A DNA stretch of 64,000 bases from Deinandra increscens subsp. villosa (taxonomy: Eukaryota; Streptophyta; Magnoliopsida; Asterales; Asteraceae), in NCBI GenBank assembly GCA_039602395.1, contig JBCNJP010000017.1, forward strand, positions 17,392,729-17,456,728, read 5' to 3'. Both the position numbers and the translations under genes were made by a program. Below the pieces are notes generated by a model. The model was not told the origin of the DNA. It searched no databases and saw only the letters and a list, made by a program, of their open reading frames with translations. This document shows positions 1 to 10,008 of this stretch, piece by piece (the stretch's first letter is position 1; each line of letters begins with the position of its first letter).

Positions 1-8
1 TACCACCG

Positions 9-1049
9 ATGAGCCCTGACCTTTCAGGATACTTTACCGCGCCTACTCAAAGGAAGACTCCATCACCGGCGGCGTCGACTATGGATGTACCGAAGCCTCC
101 TAAGAAAAGAAGCACTAAACCGAGGATGTCGGTGCGTCCAAGCCACACCATTCACATTGCACCATCAGAATGGAACGCGCGCGATGCAGGAACGGACCAA
201 GAAGACCCAGAAGAGGAGCCGGAAGAAGATGCTGACGAGACCATTCCACATGTGGTCATTGCAGTATCAGCAGGACACACGGTGAGCTACCACTCAGAAC
301 ATCATTCCCAACATGTGTTTGCCTCCCCAGCCTATGCAGCAGATGTTGAAGAAGGACCCGAGGAATCGGTTCCTATGCAACAGGATCCCATGGCAACTTT
401 TCCTCAAATGGGAAATCTGGTGGATGTCCCAATACATGATCCTATTGCAGCCTTGGCAAACGACATCAGGGACCCGTACGTAGCAGCTATGATGCAGGGC
501 CAGAGCAGTCAACCCGTATCTGAACGTTACAGTTTTCCCCAATTGCTAAGGTCTAACAGCCAACCCCCGTCTGCTTACCAACAGCCACCTGCGTATCACC
601 AGAATTCGTCTTTTCAGCAACCACCTGGGTTCCAACAGCCTATCATGTATCCGACACCTATTCAGGAACCCTATGCCACGGGTATGCCGTATTACCCACC
701 ACAGCCATCGTATTATCCGCCACAACCATACCAGTACTCGACTTCCCCACCGATGCAGCAGTCCTACATGCCTTTTCCGCCTTCTGCCTACCCGTATGCT
801 CCATATGGACCATATCAGGACCTACCCAGATCATCTTATTCAGGACCAGGTCCAGTCTTTGCCCCAACCCCGTATGCGGATAACTCAGGACCAAACTCTC
901 CGGTCATTGAAGCTCTCAGAGAAGAAAACAAGGCCCTAACCAAAAGACTGGAGAAACAATTGAAGAAGGAAAAGAAAATGGCAGAAGAAGCTAAGAAGGT
1001 GTCATCCCACATCAAACATCTGACATCATTTGGAAGACGCAAGGACTAG
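9..1049 (+). CDS. Unrecognised Pro/Gln/Tyr-rich ORF upstream of gag-pol (element A)
   Basis: I do not recognise this 346-residue ORF. An acidic N-terminal part (Glu/Asp run at about residues 62-76) is followed by a region rich in Pro, Gln, Tyr and Ser (about 165-285, repeated YPPQP and QQPP words). The last 45 residues are charged and helix-prone, consistent with a short coiled coil (REENKALTKRLEKQLKKEKK). The frame is open to the left edge of the window, so the ATG at 9 may not be the true start. It lies about 0.5 kb upstream of a gypsy gag-pol on the same strand, so I infer it is an accessory ORF or an upstream Gag-like ORF of the same element. It could instead be a fragment of an interrupted host gene. 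No signal peptide or membrane segment is visible. Confidence 0.5.
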   Translation: MSPDLSGYFTAPTQRKTPSPAASTMDVPKPPKKRSTKPRMSVRPSHTIHIAPSEWNARDAGTDQEDPEEEPEEDADETIPHVVIAVSAGHTVSYHSEHHSQHVFASPAYAADVEEGPEESVPMQQDPMATFPQMGNLVDVPIHDPIAALANDIRDPYVAAMMQGQSSQPVSERYSFPQLLRSNSQPPSAYQQPPAYHQNSSFQQPPGFQQPIMYPTPIQEPYATGMPYYPPQPSYYPPQPYQYSTSPPMQQSYMPFPPSAYPYAPYGPYQDLPRSSYSGPGPVFAPTPYADNSGPNSPVIEALREENKALTKRLEKQLKKEKKMAEEAKKVSSHIKHLTSFGRRKD

Positions 1050-1564
1050 AAACCAGGAGAGAAGCAGGAACTGTGATGGCTGAAGTTTTGTGTGTTGTGT
1101 TCAATAAAATAGTATGATATGTACTATGTGTCCTTTTGTGAAACTTTGTTTGAGTCTGATTTGAGTATGGGTGTGCTTTGTTTTGTAAAGCGGGCTTGAA
1201 CCGCTAGTCGAATGTGTTATTGTTATGGAATAAAAGTTGTTTGATGTTATCTATAATATTTGGGTATTATAGGAATGATTAAGTCAGGATACATAGTGAT
1301 TTTTAGGAGGTTTGGTTTATTTAGACCACCCCTAAGAGCTTGTGTGTATGCGATTTTACTCTGATCATAGTCATAACATGGTAAAATATGTCGGTAACCA
1401 CAAGATGGTGATCCGGAAAGCCCAAAGGAGTGCAACAACCCTATGTTTATAACGTTCCTTATGTCACTTGAATGTGCAAAGGAATATAAACTCTGATTAC
1501 TAATACCTGTCAACTAAGTCAAATGTATGTTAAATCTGTCAATTTGGTATTGCTTTCAGCTGAA
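1050..1564 (+). other. Non-coding spacer between the two ORFs of element A
   Basis: No ORF of note. It has AATAAA-like words near 1101 and 1230 that could end an upstream transcript. A TTTCAG just before the gag-pol ATG (about 1553-1558) resembles a 3' splice site. No tRNA-Met primer-binding motif (TGGTATCAGAGC) is present, so the left LTR junction is not here and probably lies outside the window. Confidence 0.4.
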
Positions 1565-4282
1565 ATGTCGAAAGCAGGAACGAGCAGAACTCGTCAAGAT
1601 GATTATGATGAGGAAGATGATCGTGATGATCACTCCGTTCACAGTAAGGTGAGAGAACCTCTCACGTCTGAGCAACTGAGACAAATGGAACAGGAAGAAA
1701 GACTCCAGGAGCTTATAGCTCAAGGAATCTCTAAAGCGTTTCCCTCGTTGGTCGCTAAGGAGAAAAGGCAAGGAAAGACGCACGTTGGTTCAGAGAGATC
1801 CAGCGAACCGCCAAGAAGCAAAACTGTTGTTTCTAGATCAAAGGGGTCTGCAAGATCTCGATCACAAACAGCTGAATCTAGAACTGACTCGTCAGCTCAC
1901 AGTAGGATCCGAAACCGTCGGAGTCGCAGTCCTGATCATGAAGAACGTCCGCAACGCTCCAGAAAAAGATCTCGGAGTAAAGAACGTAAAACAGAGAATG
2001 AGGTGAGAAGAGGATGTTCCTACAAGACCTACATGGCCTGTAAACCCAGCATATTCAGGGGAGATAAGGGAGCTACTGATGCCCTGAATTGGTTGGAGGA
2101 AACTGAAGCTGCTTTGGATATCAGTGACTGTGCTACTAGGGATATGGTAAGGTTTGCATCCCAATCTTTCAAGGGAGCGGCATTAAACTGGTGGAAAGTG
2201 GAGTTGAATCGACTTGGGAAGGATAAAGCTTATCGCTTGAGTTGGAAAGCTTTTCGTGCAATGGTCATGGAGAAATTTATTCCAGAAAATGAAGCAGAGA
2301 GATTAGAAAATGAGTTTATTAATCTGAGAATGAATGGATCCGATTATATGACTTATATCAATAGATATAATGAGCTGTTGAATTTGGTGCCCCACATGGC
2401 AGATTCCGAGACATCCAAGGTCAGGAGGTTTGTATGGGGATTAAGCCCTGAAATAAGGGCAGACGTGAGATCTGCACGTCCTAGTACCTTGGCATCTGCT
2501 ATAAGCTTGACGGGTACTCTGGCTGATGAATGGATCAGAACAGTGGGAATTAAAGTAGATACATCTGGGAATAAGAGAAAGTTCAATGATAAGGGAAGGG
2601 ATAGTAGGAGAGGAAAATTCGGGAGAAACGATCAAGGAAGAAGGAACGATGATAGGGATTTCAAGAGGCCACAGGCAGATAATTGTAAAAATTGTGGGAA
2701 AGCAGGGCACACGCATCAGCAGTGCCGATCACCAGTGGTCTGCTTCTACTGCAAAGAGAAGGGACATAGGTGCTCGGAATGTCCGCAAGGCAAGAGCAGA
2801 AGGGATGATAAGAACAAAGGCACTGGAACTTCAAAAGGTACACCCCGACTCTATATTATGACAGCCGAAGAGGCACGTGTGAATGACGACGTGGTCTCTG
2901 GTATGTTTTCTGTCAATAATGTGATTGTTAGCATTCTATTTGATTCTGGTGCTAATAGGAGTTTTATATCCTCTGCCTGTGTACCTAGACTAAAATGTAC
3001 GACACATAAGTTAGATATACCTTATGTAGTAGAAACTGCTAATGGCCAAAAGATTAGTATCACCAAAGTAATTAGAGATTGTCGTTTAGAGCATGAGAAT
3101 ACCATTTTTAATCTAGAACTCCTTCCAATGGAATTAAGCGAATTCGACATTGTGCTTGGGATGGATTGGCTCACGCGACATCAGGCAAAGATTCGTTGTG
3201 CCGAAAAGATGTTGGAATTAAAGTCTGCAGACGACAAGATTCACACAATCATTGGAGATAGGAAAACCAAACCAATGAGAATAATCTCCAGATTGAAAGC
3301 AGGAAAGTGTATTCGCAAAGGTGATCAAGCATATCTGGCAAATCTGGTTGAGACACCCCGAGAAAAGAAACTGGAAGAGGTACCCATAGTCTCAGAATAT
3401 CCGGATGTGTTTCCCGATGAACTACCAGGATTGCCCCCAAAAAGACAAGTGGAATTTCAAATCGAACTTACACCTGGAACATCTCCAATAGCAAAAGCAC
3501 CGTACCGACTTGCACCTTCAGAAATGCAAGAACTAAAGAACCAACTTCAGGAACTCCTCGATAAAGGCTTCATCAGACCCAGTTCATCACCCTGGGGAGC
3601 GCCGGTACTTTTTGTGAAAAAGAAGGATGGCACGATGCGAATGTGCATCGATTATCGTGACCTCAATCGTGTGACCATCAAGAATAAATACCCTTTGCCT
3701 AGAATCGATGACTTGTTTGATCAATTGCAAGGGGCTAGTTATTTCTCAAAAATCGATTTGAGATCAGGATATCATCAAGTCAGAGTTCGTGAAGAAGACA
3801 TTTCAAGAACGGCGTTCAGAACAAGATACGGCCATTACGAATTTACAGTCATGCCTTTTGGATTAACTAATGCGCCGGCTATATTCATGGACTTAATGAA
3901 TCGGGTGTGCAAACCATATCTCGACAAGTTTGTAATCGTGTTTATCGACGACATTTTGATTTACTCCCGCACTCGAGAAGAGCATGGTGAACATTTGAGA
4001 AAGATATTAGAATTGCTTCGATCTGAGAAGCTTTATGCAAAGTTCTCTAAATGTGACTTTTGGTTAAGAGAAGTGCAATTTCTGGGTCACATCGTCAGCA
4101 AAGCCGGAATTCAAGTAGACCCAACAAAAGTGGAAGCTATTGCAAAATGGGAGCAACCAAAGAGTCCTACCGAAATTCGACGTTTCTTAGGACTAGCTGG
4201 TTATTATCGAAGATTTATTCAGGATTTCTCAAAGATAGCCACACCATCTGACTTCCCTTACCCAGAAGAATGTGAAGTTTGA
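1565..4282 (+). CDS. Ty3/gypsy gag-protease-RT (N-terminal part of element A polyprotein)
   Basis: Gag-pol of a Ty3/gypsy retrotransposon. I prefer the ATG at 1565 over an in-frame ATG at 1523, because the acidic start MSKAGTSRTRQDDYDEEDD follows it directly. Order: acidic N-terminus; a Ser/Arg-rich linker like an SR-protein tail; the retrotransposon gag domain; two CCHC zinc knuckles (CKNCGKAGHTHQQC, CFYCKEKGHRCSEC); an aspartic protease with FDSGANRSF; and reverse transcriptase with the catalytic box FIDDILIY. The frame breaks near 4247, where one extra base shifts it just after the RT, and it stops at 4282. RNase H and integrase continue in the frame starting at 4272. Apart from that single shift the reading is clean, so the copy is young. 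The product would assemble cytoplasmic particles and copy the element RNA. Confidence 0.93.
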   Translation: MSKAGTSRTRQDDYDEEDDRDDHSVHSKVREPLTSEQLRQMEQEERLQELIAQGISKAFPSLVAKEKRQGKTHVGSERSSEPPRSKTVVSRSKGSARSRSQTAESRTDSSAHSRIRNRRSRSPDHEERPQRSRKRSRSKERKTENEVRRGCSYKTYMACKPSIFRGDKGATDALNWLEETEAALDISDCATRDMVRFASQSFKGAALNWWKVELNRLGKDKAYRLSWKAFRAMVMEKFIPENEAERLENEFINLRMNGSDYMTYINRYNELLNLVPHMADSETSKVRRFVWGLSPEIRADVRSARPSTLASAISLTGTLADEWIRTVGIKVDTSGNKRKFNDKGRDSRRGKFGRNDQGRRNDDRDFKRPQADNCKNCGKAGHTHQQCRSPVVCFYCKEKGHRCSECPQGKSRRDDKNKGTGTSKGTPRLYIMTAEEARVNDDVVSGMFSVNNVIVSILFDSGANRSFISSACVPRLKCTTHKLDIPYVVETANGQKISITKVIRDCRLEHENTIFNLELLPMELSEFDIVLGMDWLTRHQAKIRCAEKMLELKSADDKIHTIIGDRKTKPMRIISRLKAGKCIRKGDQAYLANLVETPREKKLEEVPIVSEYPDVFPDELPGLPPKRQVEFQIELTPGTSPIAKAPYRLAPSEMQELKNQLQELLDKGFIRPSSSPWGAPVLFVKKKDGTMRMCIDYRDLNRVTIKNKYPLPRIDDLFDQLQGASYFSKIDLRSGYHQVRVREEDISRTAFRTRYGHYEFTVMPFGLTNAPAIFMDLMNRVCKPYLDKFVIVFIDDILIYSRTREEHGEHLRKILELLRSEKLYAKFSKCDFWLREVQFLGHIVSKAGIQVDPTKVEAIAKWEQPKSPTEIRRFLGLAGYYRRFIQDFSKIATPSDFPYPEECEV

Positions 4283-6203
4283 TTGGAAACCTAAGCATAC
4301 AAATGCTTTTGAACTACTTAAACAGAAGTTAAGCTCTGCTCCTATACTTTCATTACCAGAAGGTACTGAAAACTTTGTGGTATACTGTGATGCTTCTACC
4401 AATGGACTTGGATGTGTTCTGATGCAGAAAGATAAAGTGATCGCATACGCATCTAGACAACTCAAAAAGCATGAGAAGAATTACACCACTCACGATTTGG
4501 AATTAGGAGCAATAGTCTTCGCTCTTAAAATTTGGAGACACTACCTTTATGGAGCCAAATTTGTGGTATACTCTGATCACAAAAGCTTACAGCACTTGTT
4601 CAGTCAAAAGGAGTTGAATATGCGACAAAGACGCTGGATGGAAGTGCTGAGTGATTATGATTGCGAGATCAAGTATCACCCAGGCAAGGCCAATGTAGTG
4701 GCAGACGCATTAAGCAGAAAGGAAAGAATCAAGCCACTCCGAGTTCGAGCCTTGAGATTGAATGTAAGTGTAGATTTAATTGGAGAAATCATTAAAGCAC
4801 AAAAGAAACAGATGGCGGACTCAAATGTCGAACGGGATGAGATGATGACTGTTGTAAGAAAATTGACAAGAGAGACGGATGGCATCCTTAGACTAGGCAA
4901 ACGTATATGGGTGCCTAAAGAAGGAGGGTTACGTGATGTGATTCTCCGAGAAGCTCACAAATCCAAGTACATGCTTCACCCAGGAAGTGACAAAATGTAC
5001 CAGAATCTGAGGGCAAATTATTGGTGGCCGGGAATGAAAAAGGCAATTGCTGCCTATGTTGAAAAATGTCCAATTTGTTTGCAAGTAAAGGCTGAACATC
5101 AGAAACCTGCTGGTTGCCTTCAGAGAATAGAACTCCCCGAGTGGAAATGGGAAGAAATTACCATGGATTTCGTGACAAAGCTTCCAAAGACTAGAAGCGG
5201 GAACGATGCCGTTTGGGTAGTCGTGGACCGTTTGACAAAATCTGCTCACTTCTTACCAATGGCAGAAACTTACAATGGGAAGCAACTCGCAAAGCTGTTT
5301 GTAAACGAAATCATATCGAAGCACGGAGTGCCGAAGTCTATAATCTCTGATAGAGATACTAGATTCACTTCTCATTTTTGGCAAAGCTTTCAAGAAGCAA
5401 TGGGGACCAAATTAAAATTTAGTACAGCCTATCATCCCCAAACTGATGGACAGAGCGAGAGAACAATTCAAACGTTAGAAGATATGCTGAGAGCTTGTGT
5501 TATAGAATTTGGTGGTAGCTGGGATGATCATCTTCCACTAGCCGAATTCTCATACAATAATAGCTACCACACTAGCATTCAAATGGCACCGTTTGAAGCA
5601 TTATATGGCAGGAAATGTCGAACACCAGTGTGTTGGTCTGAAGTGGGAGAAGGCCAACTTACAGGACCTGAACTGATAATGGAAACTACTGAAAAAGTTA
5701 GGGAGATCCGTAAAAGGCTTAAAACCGCTCAAGACCGACAGAAGAGCTACGCAGATCGGCGTAGGAGACCACTCGAGTTCGCAGAAGGGGACATGGTGAT
5801 GTTGAAAATATCACCCTGGAAAGGTATAATCCGATTTGGCAAAAGAGGGAAATTGAGCCCACGGTATATCGGACCTTTCAAGATAATATCAAGAGTCGGA
5901 GAAGTAGCTTATCAGCTAGAATTGCCTGAGGAACTTAGCGGAGTTCACGATGTGTTTCATGTGTCGAATCTACGGAAATGTATGGTAGATGAAGCTCTCG
6001 CGGTTCCGTTAAAAGAAATCAAAATCGATAAAAAGCTGAATTTCACAGAACAGCCCATTGAAATAATGGAACGAATCACAAAGAAGCTACGCAAGAAAAG
6101 GATTCCAATGGTGAAAGTCAAGTGGGATGCTAGACGCGGTCCCGAATATACGTGGGAATCTGAAGTAGACATGAGGAGAAAATACCCCCAACTATTCAAT
6201 TAG
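4272..6203 (+). CDS. Ty3/gypsy RNase H, integrase and chromodomain (C-terminal part of element A)
   Basis: Continuation of the element A polyprotein in the next frame. RNase H opens with VVYCDASTNGLGCVL. The integrase has the HHCC zinc domain (HPGSDKMYQNL, then CPICLQVKAEH) and a DDE core with visible DFVTKLP, SDRDTRFTS and PQTDGQSERT. The C-terminus has a GPF-type motif (RYIGPFKII) and a chromodomain-like end, IPMVKVKWDARRGPEYTWES. RT-RNaseH-IN order plus a terminal chromodomain marks a gypsy chromovirus, most like the Tekay/Del lineage; the lineage is from memory of family motifs. Chromodomains of this group are thought to steer integration to particular chromatin. The frame is uninterrupted to the stop at 6201-6203, 44 bp before the 3' LTR. 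Confidence 0.93.
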   Translation: MKFDWKPKHTNAFELLKQKLSSAPILSLPEGTENFVVYCDASTNGLGCVLMQKDKVIAYASRQLKKHEKNYTTHDLELGAIVFALKIWRHYLYGAKFVVYSDHKSLQHLFSQKELNMRQRRWMEVLSDYDCEIKYHPGKANVVADALSRKERIKPLRVRALRLNVSVDLIGEIIKAQKKQMADSNVERDEMMTVVRKLTRETDGILRLGKRIWVPKEGGLRDVILREAHKSKYMLHPGSDKMYQNLRANYWWPGMKKAIAAYVEKCPICLQVKAEHQKPAGCLQRIELPEWKWEEITMDFVTKLPKTRSGNDAVWVVVDRLTKSAHFLPMAETYNGKQLAKLFVNEIISKHGVPKSIISDRDTRFTSHFWQSFQEAMGTKLKFSTAYHPQTDGQSERTIQTLEDMLRACVIEFGGSWDDHLPLAEFSYNNSYHTSIQMAPFEALYGRKCRTPVCWSEVGEGQLTGPELIMETTEKVREIRKRLKTAQDRQKSYADRRRRPLEFAEGDMVMLKISPWKGIIRFGKRGKLSPRYIGPFKIISRVGEVAYQLELPEELSGVHDVFHVSNLRKCMVDEALAVPLKEIKIDKKLNFTEQPIEIMERITKKLRKKRIPMVKVKWDARRGPEYTWESEVDMRRKYPQLFN

Positions 6204-6211
6204 TGCCTAAC

Positions 6212-6247
6212 GAATTCCGGGACGGAATTCCTTTAAGGGGGAGAGAA
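6212..6247 (+). promoter_or_regulatory. Hairpin plus polypurine tract preceding 3' LTR of element A
   Basis: A perfect inverted repeat (GAATTCC at 6212-6218, GGAATTC at 6224-6230) is followed by a purine run AAGGGGGAGAGAA at 6235-6247, immediately before TGTAAC. A purine run at this point is the expected primer for plus-strand DNA synthesis in an LTR retrotransposon, and it fixes the LTR start at 6248. Confidence 0.8.
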
Positions 6248-8239
6248 TGTAACCTTTGTGTCTAAAACATTGATCCAAGCTGGAATTTTCAAATGAGAAA
6301 TACTCAAAATTCCTGGAAAACAATTTGAGGCGGTACGCCTAGGATTGAGAAATCCTAGGCGGTACGCGACCCGCTTGGTAAACGGGTCGGGTTGCGGCAC
6401 CCATCGGATCCTCGCATACCCGCTATCTCAAAATCCGGGCGGTACGCCCCAAATTTTGTATTTTGGGGCGGTACGCCTCAAAATGTCAGTTCGATAAAAA
6501 CTAAGTTTTTGGCCTTTATAGCCACTACACACACGCAATTCTCTGCTTATATCCGGCCAAGGCTCTGCATCACTGCCCCAGACCTCTGTTCCCACGAAAT
6601 TCAAGTCATTAGGATCAAAGGAGAGAGTATCTTCAAGGGTAAGTCATTGATTTGATCATTTTCTTCAAAAATTGTTCAACTACAAAGAGAAAACCATATT
6701 CACAGCCTTAATGCTTGTGGATACAGCTGTGCATGTGCATTCTAGGAGAATCAAGGGGTGTGGGAAGTGAATTCAAGAGTAATCAAGGTATGAGCATCTT
6801 GATTTTTGCATAAGATTGTCATTTTGGAGTTCCATATGACCACACACTCATCATATGGTGATGGATCATACATGCAGCCCCAACTCTGCTTCTAGAGAGT
6901 TGGATTGGGGACCTAAGAGAAGCAAGGAAATCAGAAAAGTTCGATTGTACAAGAAATCCTTCACAAGGTACAATCCCTTTATGCATGCATGTTTGATTTT
7001 CCATAAATAGAAACCCTAAAAGCTTTCATAACATGAGACCAGTTTTGATCAGTGTGTTTACATGTGGAAATAAGTTATTAGAGTCACAAGCTTTCTGTTT
7101 CAAATGATATTCGTATGAAATGAGGGTCGAGAACGATGAAACCTACTTTAAATGGAAAGCTCGGGAATTGGGGTTATGCTTTGGTTTAGGATTTGGACCA
7201 TAAATGAACCCCTAATTAGCCCCTCAATATGGTATACAACTGATCTAGTAACAATTTTGGCCATAAAACATCAAAATATAAAAATGGCACTAAAAGACAA
7301 AATAGTCGGGCCCCTGTTCGCAGATTGGGGCGTACCGCCCAAGATGAGTACATGCAAAGCGGTACGCCCGGATTCTGAAACCAGAAGCACAGAATATCAA
7401 TCAGAGCGTACCGCCCAGAATTGATAAGTTCCAGGCGGTACGCCTATGAAGGAAAATGACAGAATTATTGATAGGTTCTAAGTTAACCAAAAACTTAGCG
7501 TGAATAGTCTGGAGACTGTAAATCATGATACTTTGAATCTGAGATTGTTGATGGACTCGTTAGCATCATATATGACGAGTATATTCATGATAACTTTGAT
7601 AGGTTGCTAGACACTGAAGATAGGATATTCTAGCGAATCTTGGATTGCAATCCCTGTTGAACACTTGTTTCTGACTTCATTACTGTGAGTCCTCTGACTT
7701 CCCTCATTAGTTAACTATTTGAGATCACATTTCTGTTCTGATGTATCTGTTATATCTGTTATGATTATCATGTCGAACACTGTGAGTCGGAATGCCCTGT
7801 GTGGGTCATTAGAGACTTTCTGGTCATTAAGGTTGAGACCACTAGGCATATAAGAGATTATGACGGCCGTTATAGTTGAACGATCCATATTCACCCGGAT
7901 CCTCTAGTATTAATTTACTAGGGGGAATATGTGCTTATATGTTGAACTTAAAAACTACTCGTAGAGGGTGTTCGGCTACGCGCAACGTAGCCCGTAGAGT
8001 ATATGAGTGTTGACCTTGGGTGCGGCATGATAGATTTATAACCTGTATGTGTTGAAAACTGTTAATGTGATGATGGTAGTTACGACTCACCAACAACGCA
8101 TGTTGTTGACTTTGTGTGATTGACTTATGTTGCAGGTAAGCAAGTGTAGGTGTGGACCTAATCTGAATATGGACTTTCCATGGTTGTTGTCACTATGAAT
8201 AGGGCTATGTATGATAAACAAATGACGTTTGTTTTTGAA
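6248..8239 (+). repeat. 3' LTR of gypsy element A (cut by assembly gap)
   Basis: The LTR starts TGTAAC right after the polypurine tract and runs at least 1990 bp to the N gap. I see no terminal CA that I can defend, so the right end is probably in the gap. A TATA-like TTTATAG lies near 6505. It contains eight copies of a short odd-centred palindrome (separate entry) and no long ORF. The matching 5' LTR is not in the window, so insertion age cannot be read here. Confidence 0.8.
6329..7444. repeat. Eight dispersed copies of palindrome GGCG-GTA-CGCC in LTR A
   Basis: Copies lie at about 6329-6339, 6358-6368, 6438-6448, 6467-6477, 7329-7339, 7358-7368, 7405-7415 and 7434-7444. Two are written as the reverse complement (GGCG-TAC-CGCC). 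Each has complementary arms GGCG/CGCC, or one base off, around a three-base centre. Two clusters of four are separated by about 850 bp. Longer inverted repeats link neighbours, for example CCTAGGATT/AATCCTAGG between copies 1 and 2 and CCCCAAA/TTTGGGG between copies 3 and 4. Confidence 0.9.
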
Positions 8240-8739
8240 NNNNNNNNNNNNNNNNNNNNNNNNNNNNNNNNNNNNNNNNNNNNNNNNNNNNNNNNNNNNN
8301 NNNNNNNNNNNNNNNNNNNNNNNNNNNNNNNNNNNNNNNNNNNNNNNNNNNNNNNNNNNNNNNNNNNNNNNNNNNNNNNNNNNNNNNNNNNNNNNNNNNN
8401 NNNNNNNNNNNNNNNNNNNNNNNNNNNNNNNNNNNNNNNNNNNNNNNNNNNNNNNNNNNNNNNNNNNNNNNNNNNNNNNNNNNNNNNNNNNNNNNNNNNN
8501 NNNNNNNNNNNNNNNNNNNNNNNNNNNNNNNNNNNNNNNNNNNNNNNNNNNNNNNNNNNNNNNNNNNNNNNNNNNNNNNNNNNNNNNNNNNNNNNNNNNN
8601 NNNNNNNNNNNNNNNNNNNNNNNNNNNNNNNNNNNNNNNNNNNNNNNNNNNNNNNNNNNNNNNNNNNNNNNNNNNNNNNNNNNNNNNNNNNNNNNNNNNN
8701 NNNNNNNNNNNNNNNNNNNNNNNNNNNNNNNNNNNNNNN
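8240..8739. other. Assembly gap (500 N)
   Basis: A run of exactly 500 N. The round length suggests a placeholder of unknown true size. It separates the 3' LTR of gypsy A (left) from the gag of minus-strand copia B (right), so the rest of copia B and the right end of LTR A are missing. Confidence 0.98.
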
Positions 8740-9500
8740 CCATCTTGTTTAGAATCCACTTCTTCTGACAACAGGGCTTGGTTCAATTTTCCCACCAAAC
8801 TAAGGGAGCTTATATGGTTCAATTCTCTCTGCTTGTCATCAATAAGTTTTGACTTCAATTTGTTGATCATCTCATCAAGAGATAGCTCACTCAGCTTGTT
8901 GTTGTCCTTAATGATGGAGATGTTGGTATTCCAGGATTTGGGCAAGCTATTCAGCAGTTTCAGGTTCTTATCCTCCAGATCTGGTTCAACACCATAGCTT
9001 GACATTTCGGCCATCAGAGACACGAACCTTTGCACCTGTGCTTCGAAGGATTCACCTTGAATGTGGTTGAACAGGTTGAATTTCTGCTTCAGCATTTGCT
9101 TGCGGCTTGCCTTAATGTCCGGATTTCCCTCATAAGCCACTATCAAAGCATTCCAGAGTTGCTTGGCAGTCTTGCAGTGCTTAAATCCTTGTGCAATATC
9201 TGGTGTTAGTGCCATAGTCATGATGGCAAATGCCCTTTCAGCTTTGTTGCATCTTTCCCAATCATCATCATCAAATTCGTCTTCCGTTTTAGCTTTACCC
9301 GCATTGGTTCCTTCTGCATGTGTAGGCGTGTGTGGCCCATGAATTACCGCTCTCCATAGTCTTAAATCAACACTCTTCAAGTGGTTTTCAAACCTATATT
9401 TCCATTCCAGAAAATTATCCGCCGATGTGAGTCTTGGTGGACGAGTGATGGATCCAATCTCAAAATCCAACTTCTGATACATACTTGGTTCGAAATCCAT
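8740..9500 (-). CDS. Ty1/copia gag, N-terminal part (element B)
   Basis: Minus-strand ORF starting at 9500 and running into the N gap; about 253 residues are readable. It matches the copia Gag pattern (UBN2/DUF4219 type): an early hydrophobic-aromatic stretch (DNFLEWKYRFENHLKSVDLRLW), then a helical core with AKQLWNALIVAYEG, LKQKFNLFNHIQGESFEAQVQRF and a LLNSLPKSWNTNISIIK segment. The zinc knuckle and pol would lie in or beyond the gap. It begins 494 bp downstream (minus sense) of a tRNA-Met primer site and a TG...CA LTR, as expected for a complete 5' end. No frame break occurs in the visible part. Confidence 0.88.
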
Positions 9501-9993
9501 AATGCAAGCTTAGGAAAACTTAAATCTAAAGTCCAAATGTCCAAACAGTGAGATTACGATCGTAAATGACCCTGATTACGATCGAGAACACTTGATTACG
9601 ATAACAATTAACTCCGGATCGTAAACTCCAGTCGTAAACGCTGATTACGATATGTTCAAATCGTAAACGATGATTCCGGCTGAGAGAATCGTAAACACAG
9701 ATTACGATTGATGATTCCGGCAAAGCAAAGTCGTAAACGCTCGATTCCGATCAGATAAAGTCGTAAACACCAATTTTTGGGTCGTAAACACGTAAAGATT
9801 GCAGCTTGAACTCGTAATCGAGTTTCCGATTCAAATCTTCAAAGAAACAGCAGTCGTAAACGCCAAATAAACCCAGAAACAGCAACAGCAACGATCGCAA
9901 ACACGAAGAACACTTCAAATCTTCAAAAACTCGAACCTTTTTCCAGAAAAACCTCGAATCCAATACCGTGAGAGCCTCGAATCAGTGATTCTT
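9501..9993 (-). repeat. Repeat-rich untranslated leader of copia B
   Basis: This leader between primer site and gag start is crowded with two related words: TCGTAAAC (about eight exact copies here, three more words of this kind in the LTR) and GATTACGA (five copies, 9550-9710). TCGTAATC is the reverse complement of GATTACGA, so neighbouring words can pair, as in GATTACGATCGTAAAT near 9551. The gag coding region next door is free of this pattern. No ORF is supported. Confidence 0.8.
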
Positions 9994-10006
9994 GGCTCTG
10001 ATACCA
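9994..10006 (-). promoter_or_regulatory. Primer-binding site (tRNA-Met type) of copia B
   Basis: On the minus strand this reads TGGTATCAGAGCC, the classic complement to the 3' end of initiator tRNA-Met used by plant copia elements. It lies two bases from the LTR edge at 10009 and fixes the element orientation as minus. Confidence 0.92.
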
Positions 10007-10008
10007 AT

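Noticed and set aside
1523..1564. ATG at 1523 as the gag-pol start
   Set aside because: The extra 14 residues are hydrophobic and unlike Gag starts, and a TTTCAG splice-acceptor-like site lies between; 1565 fits better, though 1523 is not excluded.
8087..8768. Open frames spanning the first N gap
   Set aside because: They consist almost entirely of undefined residues.
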